Below are positions 14,624 to 19,347 of a DNA stretch of 19,347 nt, in pieces. Below the pieces are notes generated by a model, which had not been told where the DNA came from, made no database searches, and saw nothing but the letters and a program-made list of their open reading frames with translations. Origin of the DNA: an uncultured bacterium (lineage in GTDB: Bacteria; Planctomycetota; Phycisphaerae; Phycisphaerales; SM1A02); the NCBI GenBank assembly GCA_903861235.1, contig CAIOTP010000063.1, positions 1-19,347 on the forward strand, read 5' to 3'. Position 1 is the first letter of the stretch, and every line of letters starts with the position of its first letter. Position numbers and translations under genes: made by a program.

Positions 14624-15217
14624 CTTCGACAGGGCCTGCTCGATCGCCTGCTGAAGGGCGGCGTCGCCCGGCTTCACGCTGCTGGCGTACATGGCCACGG
14701 GCTGGCCGTCCTTGCCCACCAGGTACTTGCTGAAGTTCCATCCCGGGAGCTTGCCGGTCCGCGTGCCGAGGAACTCGTACAGCTCGCTCTGGCCCGAGCC
14801 CGCCTTCACCTGGACCTTCTCGAGCATGGGGAAGGTGACCTTGTACTTGGTGGAGCAGAACTCCCGGATCTCCGAGGACGAACCGGGCTCCTGGCCGCCG
14901 AAGTCGTTGCATGGAACGCCCAGCACCACCAGTCCACGGTCGCGGTACTTCTGGAAGAGCGTCTCCAGGTCTCCGTACTGGGGGGTGAAGCCGCATCGGC
15001 TGGCCACATTCACCACCAGGACCACCTTGCCCTTGTAGTCGGCCAGGTTGGCGGGCTGGCCGTCGAGCGTCTTCATCTGGATGGTGTGCATGGATCGGTC
15101 CTTCCACTTCTGCGTGAGTTCGGGGGTCTGGGGGGCGGTCTGGGCGCAGGCGAAACCGGTGACGGCAGCCAGACCGGTGGCGGCGGCAAGCACGAGGCGA
15201 TGGAGGACGTGGGTCAT
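14621..15217 (-). CDS. Exported glutathione peroxidase family protein (Cys type, probably thioredoxin-dependent)
   Basis: The 198-residue product reduces peroxides using a catalytic Cys. An N-terminal signal peptide (hydrophobic residues 8-23, cleavage after ACA at 25) predicts export. The tetrad seems complete: Cys75 in NVASRCGFT, Gln109 in CNDFGGQEPG, and Trp160-Asn161 in WNFSKYL. The motif reads CND where CNQ is usual, but the catalytic Gln is the later one. Cys121 in REFCSTKYKVTFP aligns with the resolving Cys of thioredoxin-dependent enzymes such as yeast Gpx3, so a two-Cys mechanism is likely and glutathione itself may not be the reductant. I chose ATG 15217 for the signal peptide; no clear ribosome site precedes it. 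A weak GAGAAT at 15249-15254 could be its -10. Confidence 0.9.
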   Translation of the reverse strand: MTHVLHRLVLAAATGLAAVTGFACAQTAPQTPELTQKWKDRSMHTIQMKTLDGQPANLADYKGKVVLVVNVASRCGFTPQYGDLETLFQKYRDRGLVVLGVPCNDFGGQEPGSSSEIREFCSTKYKVTFPMLEKVQVKAGSGQSELYEFLGTRTGKLPGWNFSKYLVGKDGQPVAMYASSVKPGDAALQQAIEQALSK

Positions 15218-15259
15218 GATGCGGGTTTCGCCGGGAGTTCGGGCATGGATTCTCTGGGT

Positions 15260-15265
15260 TAGCAT
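15260..15265 (+). promoter_or_regulatory. Predicted -10 element for the pseudophosphatase-TPR gene
   Basis: TAGCAT is followed by 7 nt and GTG 15273, with no Shine-Dalgarno site. The same hexamer stands at the same distance before the phosphatase-superfamily gene at 7344. TTCGGG 16 nt further upstream is a weak -35 candidate. Confidence 0.42.
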
Positions 15266-15272
15266 CGACCGT

Positions 15273-17042
15273 GTGACGCATGGATCGCAGATCACCGCCC
15301 CGCCGCTCCCCGGGCCACCGGCCCTGGTCGACCTCGCGGGGCCCCGGGCCGCCGCCGTCATGGCCCGGGTCCGCCGGTCGCTGGCCACCTTCGGCGATCC
15401 GTCCATCGCGCTGCGCCGCGCAGCCGACGCCGCGGACGGCGCCGCTCGCATTCTCGGCTCGGCATCCGAAGCCATGGCCTCGTCCGTGGGACTGGTCGGA
15501 CGGCCCGTGGCGGCGGCAGCGCAGCTGCCCGAGGATCGTCCGCTGTGGATCCTGGGCGATCTTCGCGGCGACGCCCTGGCCCTGGCGGCGGCGCTGGCGT
15601 TCGTGGACGAAGCGGATGGCGGCGAGGGCCGCGCTTTCGTGGCCATGCTGGGAGACTGGTGCGGCGGCGGTTCCGCCGACGCGGCGACGGCCGCCATGGT
15701 GCTGGAGCGGTTCAACGCCGCGCCCGACCGCACGCTGCTGCTGCGCGGCGACCGTGAATGGCTGCTGGCCGCCGAGGGTGCGGACGACCCGCCTGGCGTG
15801 CCTCACGCGGCGGGCATGCCCGTGTCGGACGCGCATCAGGGCCTTCGAAGAGACTGGCTGCGGGCGCTCGCCGGCCTGGTGCCGCACCTGCCGGTCGCCG
15901 CCCTGCTGGGTGAAGGCACGCTGCTGGCGCACGGTGCACTGCCGCGCGCCTCGCGACTGGCGGACTTGAACGACTGGAGTCAACTGCAGGCGAACCAGGC
16001 GGCCCTGCGCGACTTCGCTTTCGGGCGACTGCATCCGCGCCAGGAGCGCGTGCAGGCGGGTGACCGGGAAGGCGGCGTGATCGCCGGGTCCGCGGATTTC
16101 CGTGAATCGCTCGGGCACATGGCGCGGCTGGCCGATCGTCCCGTGGTCCGCCTGGTGCGGGGTCAGGACGCGGCTCCCGAGGGACATCGCTGGTTCCGGG
16201 CCTACGGCGAGGGCCGCGTGCTCACGCTGACCACCATGGCGGACCGGCTGCCCCACGGCTCGCCGAGCGAACGCCGCCACCCCTGCGTGGCCCGGCTGAA
16301 GGCGGGCAGGCTTCGCGTGGTGCAACTGGACATTCCCGAGGAGGTGGCTTCGCTGGCCGAACAGCTCTTCCCGGCGGTGACCGCTGGCGCGCCCGCGTCG
16401 CTCTCGACCCGGGTCATGGCACAGGCCACGGTGCCGCAACCGGCGCCGGCGGCGGCACCCGAGGATCCAGTGCAGGGAGCGCGGCGCGAGCCCGTCGCCA
16501 TGCAGATGGCCTTCGAGCGCGGCATCCGCCTGCTCAGGTCTCGCGCGTGGGCCGGAGCGCGGGACGCCTTCCGGGAGATCGGCTCGCCTTCGGAACTTCG
16601 CGATGCGGCGCTCATGAACGAGGCGGTGGCCTGCCTGAGTCTGGGTGCGCCAGGTCATCAGGACGCGCTGGCCTGCCTTCGACAGCTCCGGCAGTCGCAC
16701 CCCCGATGTGCGGAAGTGCACTTCAACCTGGGCATCGCCTTCCTGGCCGGTGAACGCAACCCCAGCGAGGCGGTGCGATCGCTTCGGATGGCGGTGGAGA
16801 TCGATCCCGAACTGTCGGACGCATGGTGGGCCCTCGGGCTCGCGGCGGCCATGCGGCATGACGCCGCCACCGCAGCCTCCGCGTTCGCGCGTGCCGCCGC
16901 GGGTGGCTGTGAACTGGCCGCCCCAGGCTCCTTGCATGGCGGCATTCCGGTGCGCGAGCTCATGCCGGCCATGGATGCGCTCCGGGGCCTCGCCAGGCAC
17001 CAGCCGGCGGCCGGCGCACCCTTCACGCCACTGAGCGCCTGA
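15273..17042 (+). CDS. PPP-family phosphatase-like domain lacking key catalytic residues, fused to TPRs
   Basis: The product is 589 residues. About 90-345 lines up with PPP-type protein phosphatases motif by motif, but key residues are replaced. GDLRGD (95-100) stands for GDxHG, so the His ligand is Arg98. MLGDWCGGG (125-133) stands for GDYVDRG, so the Asp128 ligand is kept but the DR pair is lost. LLLRGDREW (155-163) stands for RGNHE, with Asn to Asp and the acid His to Arg. LLAHGALP (217-224) keeps its His. LVRGQD (294-299) stands for RAH/RGH, with His to Gln298. The following EGHRW...GRVLTLTT matches the last strands. Residues about 400-545 hold TPR-like helices (HFNLGIAFLAGERNPSEAVR, DAWWALGLAAAM). 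This looks like a pseudoenzyme with a protein-binding tail; no signal peptide or membrane segment. GTG 15273 is supported by TAGCAT 7 nt upstream. Ligand and partner are unknown. Confidence 0.82.
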   Translation: MTHGSQITAPPLPGPPALVDLAGPRAAAVMARVRRSLATFGDPSIALRRAADAADGAARILGSASEAMASSVGLVGRPVAAAAQLPEDRPLWILGDLRGDALALAAALAFVDEADGGEGRAFVAMLGDWCGGGSADAATAAMVLERFNAAPDRTLLLRGDREWLLAAEGADDPPGVPHAAGMPVSDAHQGLRRDWLRALAGLVPHLPVAALLGEGTLLAHGALPRASRLADLNDWSQLQANQAALRDFAFGRLHPRQERVQAGDREGGVIAGSADFRESLGHMARLADRPVVRLVRGQDAAPEGHRWFRAYGEGRVLTLTTMADRLPHGSPSERRHPCVARLKAGRLRVVQLDIPEEVASLAEQLFPAVTAGAPASLSTRVMAQATVPQPAPAAAPEDPVQGARREPVAMQMAFERGIRLLRSRAWAGARDAFREIGSPSELRDAALMNEAVACLSLGAPGHQDALACLRQLRQSHPRCAEVHFNLGIAFLAGERNPSEAVRSLRMAVEIDPELSDAWWALGLAAAMRHDAATAASAFARAAAGGCELAAPGSLHGGIPVRELMPAMDALRGLARHQPAAGAPFTPLSA

Positions 17043-17044
17043 AA

Positions 17045-17081
17045 ACCTGGCCGGCCCCAGGTGGGATCGGGACCACGATCC
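17045..17081. repeat. Two inverted repeats after the pseudophosphatase-TPR gene
   Basis: ACCTGG/CCAGGT (17045-17062, 6-nt loop) and GGATCG/CGATCC (17064-17081, 6-nt loop) lie back to back, just after the TGA at 17042 and before the convergent DUF493 stop at 17124. Neither is followed by a T-run. They may form a U-less termination or processing signal. The rest of the 81-bp spacer shows nothing clear. Confidence 0.4.
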
Positions 17082-17123
17082 GCCCTGAGGCCGGTCGAAA
17101 GATCTTGGTGAAAGCTCGAGACT

Positions 17124-17390
17124 TCAGAGCACCAGTCGAATGCCGGCGCAGGTCCGCAGCTTCTCGAAGAAGGTGAGGCGCTGCTCGTCGTTCTCCACGG
17201 TGGTGTCCACGCTCATGCTGCACCAGCGTCCGCCCGAGCTGCGTCGCAACTCGCCCAGCTTCACCGGGTGCCCGGCGAAGGCCTGCTGCACGGCGAGTCG
17301 AATGTGCGCCTCCTGCCCCGCGATCACGCGGTAGCCCCACTCGCACGGGTAATCCAGCTGCGGCCAACCTTCCCTGTCGCGTTCGCTCAT
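17124..17390 (-). CDS. DUF493 family protein (YbeD-like)
   Basis: The 88-residue product matches the small DUF493/YbeD family: LDYPCEWGYRVIA near the N-terminus (about 12-24), a GGRWCSMSVDTTV strand, and the helix DEQRLTFFEKLR with a final IRLVL. Structures of this family resemble ACT-type regulatory domains, and no enzymatic role is established. The protein has no signal peptide. ATG 17390 is preceded by AGGAGG 8 nt upstream; a longer in-frame start at 17450 lacks support. It lies 109 bp downstream of aroC on the same strand. That gap holds a likely -10 at 17421-17426 and a short GTCCG/CGGAC inverted repeat near 17477-17494. Confidence 0.82.
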   Translation of the reverse strand: MSERDREGWPQLDYPCEWGYRVIAGQEAHIRLAVQQAFAGHPVKLGELRRSSGGRWCSMSVDTTVENDEQRLTFFEKLRTCAGIRLVL

Positions 17391-17420
17391 GTGAGGTGCC
17401 TCCTGACGGGAACACCGTCG

Positions 17421-17426
17421 ATAATG
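17421..17426 (-). promoter_or_regulatory. Possible -10 element for the DUF493 gene
   Basis: CATTAT on the minus strand, about 30 nt before ATG 17390, matches four of six consensus bases. The implied leader of about 24 nt would carry the AGGAGG site. No clear -35 is seen. Confidence 0.3.
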
Positions 17427-17499
17427 ACGCGGGCTCCGGCAAGAAATCATGCCCCCCGTGTCAGGTTTTTGTGTGTCCGAAACCGGCCGGACGGCGATT

Positions 17500-18672
17500 T
17501 CAGCCCTCCAGCGGCAGTCGCCGGGCCAGGTCGACCCACGCCCGGTGCGAGGCCTCGAGCTGGGCCATGGAGTCCCCGCCGAACTTCTCCAGGAAGGCCC
17601 GGGCGATCTCGAAGGCGACCACGTTCTCCAGCACCACGCTCGCGGCGGCGATGGCGCTGATGTCGCTGCGCTCGTAGGCGCTGGTGACCGGCGCCTTGGT
17701 GTTCAGGTCCACGCTGGGCATGCCGCGCAGCAGCGTGCTGATGGGCTTCATGGTGCCGGTGACCACCACGGGCATGCCGTTGGTCATGCCACCTTCGAGG
17801 CCGCCCGCATTGTTGCTGGTGCGCACGAAACCCAGGTGGGGCTCGTTCCGGCGCGACGCGTCGAAGGCGATCGGATCGTGCACCTGGCTTCCGGTGCGGA
17901 AGGCGCACTCTCGCCCCATGCCGATCTCGACCGCCTTGAAGGCCTGGATGCCCATGACGGCGGCGCCCAGTCTGGCGTCCAGCCGCTCGTGCCACTGCAC
18001 GCAGGTGCCCAGGCCGATCGGGCAGCCGAACACATGCGCCTCGACCAGACCGCCCACGGTGTCCTTCTCGACCTTGGCCTGGTGGATGCGGTCGACCAGC
18101 TTGGCCGACGCGTCCGCGCAGGGCATGCCCACCTCGCTCGCATCGCGCGCGGCGCGGAGCGACTTCCAGTTCTCCAGCGTGACCGCGGCGGTGCAGGTCA
18201 CGTCCAGGCTGGCTCGCACGAAGCCGAAGCTCTCGATGCCGAACCGGCGCAGCAGGCACCGGGCCAGGGCTCCCGCCGCCACGCGGGCGGCGGTCTCGCG
18301 GGCGCTGGCCCGCTCGAGCGTGGCGCGGCAGTCGGTGGTGAGCCACTTCACGCTGCCAGCCAGATCGGCGTGACCGGGGCGGGGCTGGTGCACGGGCGGC
18401 GTCTTGGTGGCATCGTCCAGGCGGCTGTCGCGGTTGGGAATGCGAAGGACCACGGGACCGCCCATGGTGCGACCCTGCATGACGCCCGAAAGAGGCTCGG
18501 CAGCGTCGGCCTCGATGCGCTGCCTTGCCCCGCGTCCGTAGCCCGCCTGACGGCGGCGAAGTTCGGCGTCGATGAAGTCGAGATCCACCTCCAATCCGGC
18601 AGGCAGGCCCTCGATCACGGCGAGCATGCCCGGGCCGTGACTCTCGCCAGCGGTCATGAAGCGGAGCGACAT
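17500..18672 (-). CDS. aroC: Chorismate synthase
   Basis: This FMN-dependent enzyme makes chorismate from 5-enolpyruvylshikimate-3-phosphate, the last step of the shikimate pathway, in the cytoplasm. The 390-residue product is full length. It has GESHGPGM at 9-16, HQPRPGHADLAGSVKW near 92-107, RASARETAARVAAGALAR after it, and SNNAGGLEGGMTNGMPV around 283-299. These cover the family signature regions and the active-site His and Arg positions. ATG 18672 begins exactly at the conserved MSLRFMTAGESHG start, and TATCAT (five of six -10 bases) ends 8 nt upstream with no Shine-Dalgarno site, so the mRNA may be leaderless. Upstream on the same strand is an MFS transporter whose stop is 42 bp away. 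No other aromatic amino-acid genes are in the window. Confidence 0.97.
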   Translation of the reverse strand: MSLRFMTAGESHGPGMLAVIEGLPAGLEVDLDFIDAELRRRQAGYGRGARQRIEADAAEPLSGVMQGRTMGGPVVLRIPNRDSRLDDATKTPPVHQPRPGHADLAGSVKWLTTDCRATLERASARETAARVAAGALARCLLRRFGIESFGFVRASLDVTCTAAVTLENWKSLRAARDASEVGMPCADASAKLVDRIHQAKVEKDTVGGLVEAHVFGCPIGLGTCVQWHERLDARLGAAVMGIQAFKAVEIGMGRECAFRTGSQVHDPIAFDASRRNEPHLGFVRTSNNAGGLEGGMTNGMPVVVTGTMKPISTLLRGMPSVDLNTKAPVTSAYERSDISAIAAASVVLENVVAFEIARAFLEKFGGDSMAQLEASHRAWVDLARRLPLEG

Positions 18673-18680
18673 GAAGGGCG

Positions 18681-18686
18681 ATGATA
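18681..18686 (-). promoter_or_regulatory. Predicted -10 element for aroC
   Basis: TATCAT on the minus strand ends 8 nt before ATG 18672. It is the closest match to TATAAT among the start-proximal elements here. It lies in the 42-bp gap after the MFS gene, so aroC can be transcribed on its own. Confidence 0.5.
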
Positions 18687-18714
18687 CGCGCGGAGATCGT
18701 CGACTTCCGCGGGT

Positions 18715-19347
18715 TCAGGCGCCGGCGGCGGATTCCCGGGTGACGGGCTCCCTCAGGGCCGCCCACCACCAGACGACCGCCGCAAGCCCGGCGAAGATGG
18801 CCAACGAACCGAAGGCCGCGTCCATGTTCGACCACTCGGCGATGTTGCCGACCAGCGGCACGCCAGGCACGTCGCCGAGCAGATGAATGGCCAGGATCGC
18901 CAACGCCATGCCCGTGCCCCGCTCGGTGGGATGCACCACCTGCACCAGCTGCGCATTCACCGGCCCGGTGCTCATGGCCAGCGCCAGGCAGGCGATCGTG
19001 ACGCTGGTCCACACGAGCAATGGATGATGCGAGACCACCACCAGCAGCACGCACGGCACCGCCGCCAGGCTGGTGATCGCACACACGCGCAGATGCGCAG
19101 AGGGACATTGCCTGGACCAGACGTCGCTCCACCAGCCGCCCGCGAGGGTGCCGAAGAGGCCCGTGCAGGCCACGATGCCGCCGAAGATGGATCCCTCAAG
19201 CGGGCCATTCATGCCCTTGGTCTTGGTTAGGTAGAGCGGCGCCCAGTAGGCCAGGCTGCCGAAGCACGCGGTCTGCGCGGCGTAGCCCAGCGTGCAGCGC
19301 CGCCATCGTGCGTTGCCCCACATGGTCAGCAGCGCGGCGAGCGTGGG
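18715..19347 (-). CDS. MFS transporter, C-terminal half (5' truncated by window edge)
   Basis: The frame is open to the right edge, leaving 210 residues and the stop at 18715. Six hydrophobic helices are visible, i.e. the second half of a 12-helix major facilitator protein. The start of this half, RRCTLGYAAQTACFGSLAYW, and the later FGGIVACTGLFGTLAGGWWSD (an MFS motif A-like G...GG..D loop after a helix) resemble spinster-type MFS members. An internal TERGTGMALAILAIHLLGD segment is also typical. The substrate cannot be told. An ATG at 19323 is internal to this frame and unlikely to be the true start, because the transporter's first half must lie beyond the window. Confidence 0.85.
   Translation of the reverse strand, partial: PTLAALLTMWGNARWRRCTLGYAAQTACFGSLAYWAPLYLTKTKGMNGPLEGSIFGGIVACTGLFGTLAGGWWSDVWSRQCPSAHLRVCAITSLAAVPCVLLVVVSHHPLLVWTSVTIACLALAMSTGPVNAQLVQVVHPTERGTGMALAILAIHLLGDVPGVPLVGNIAEWSNMDAAFGSLAIFAGLAAVVWWWAALREPVTRESAAGA

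Noticed and set aside
14553..17000. Very long minus-strand open frame antisense to the pseudophosphatase-TPR gene
   Set aside because: It is a GC-rich shadow frame: rich in Arg, Gly, His and Gln with no domain. The only real gene inside it is the peroxidase, which has its own start and lies in a different frame for most of this length.
17477..17494. GTCCG/CGGAC inverted repeat after aroC as a terminator
   Set aside because: The stem is short and on the minus strand is followed by A-rich rather than T-rich sequence, so it does not fit an intrinsic terminator for aroC.
1..19347. CRISPR arrays, insertion sequences, attachment sites, riboswitches
   Set aside because: I saw no spaced direct repeats, transposase or integrase motifs, duplicated tRNA ends or conserved riboswitch cores. 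The tRNA-Ala is not followed by integrase-like genes.

Overview
The window is GC-rich, gene-dense DNA from a Gram-negative bacterium. An OprB-type outer-membrane porin, lipoprotein signal peptides and exported enzymes show an outer membrane. A dockerin/EF-hand-like module, an FHA-GAF-HD-GYP protein, DUF72 and a spinster-type transporter together suggest Planctomycetota, perhaps Phycisphaerae. That placement is an inference from gene content; no rRNA or other taxonomic marker is present. I see no prophage, insertion sequence, CRISPR array or defence island.

Layout, left to right. 1-1236 (+): the end of a calcineurin-like phosphoesterase, then two lipoproteins, joined by short overlaps and strong GGAGG sites. 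1240-3521 (-): DUF72 protein followed by an exported PQQ-type sugar dehydrogenase. 3560-4765 (+): THUMP-like methyltransferase. 4762-7344 (-): an exported alkaline-phosphatase-superfamily enzyme with an apparent frameshift, then an FHA-GAF-HD-GYP phosphodiesterase. 7407-8789 (+): OprB porin. 8810-9942 (-): tRNA-Ala(GGC) with a canonical terminator, then a family 2 glycosyltransferase. 10061-13363 (-): an exported protein with an internal dockerin-like module, folP and thioredoxin. 13439-14614 (+): a membrane protein whose N-terminus resembles cation/proton antiporters. 14621-15217 (-): exported two-Cys glutathione peroxidase. 15273-17042 (+): PPP-phosphatase-like domain lacking key catalytic residues, fused to TPRs. 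17124-19347 (-): DUF493 protein, aroC and the end of an MFS transporter.

Most genes are housekeeping or envelope functions in short transcription units that often switch strand. The least ordinary signals are: (1) a TANNNT -10-like hexamer ending 6-8 nt before the start codon at eight starts that lack a Shine-Dalgarno site, suggesting widespread leaderless transcripts; (2) the predicted pseudophosphatase-TPR fusion; (3) a single-base frameshift at CCC-C in the phosphatase-superfamily gene; (4) a dockerin-like module buried inside a protein; and (5) a near-symmetric -10 serving two divergent genes.
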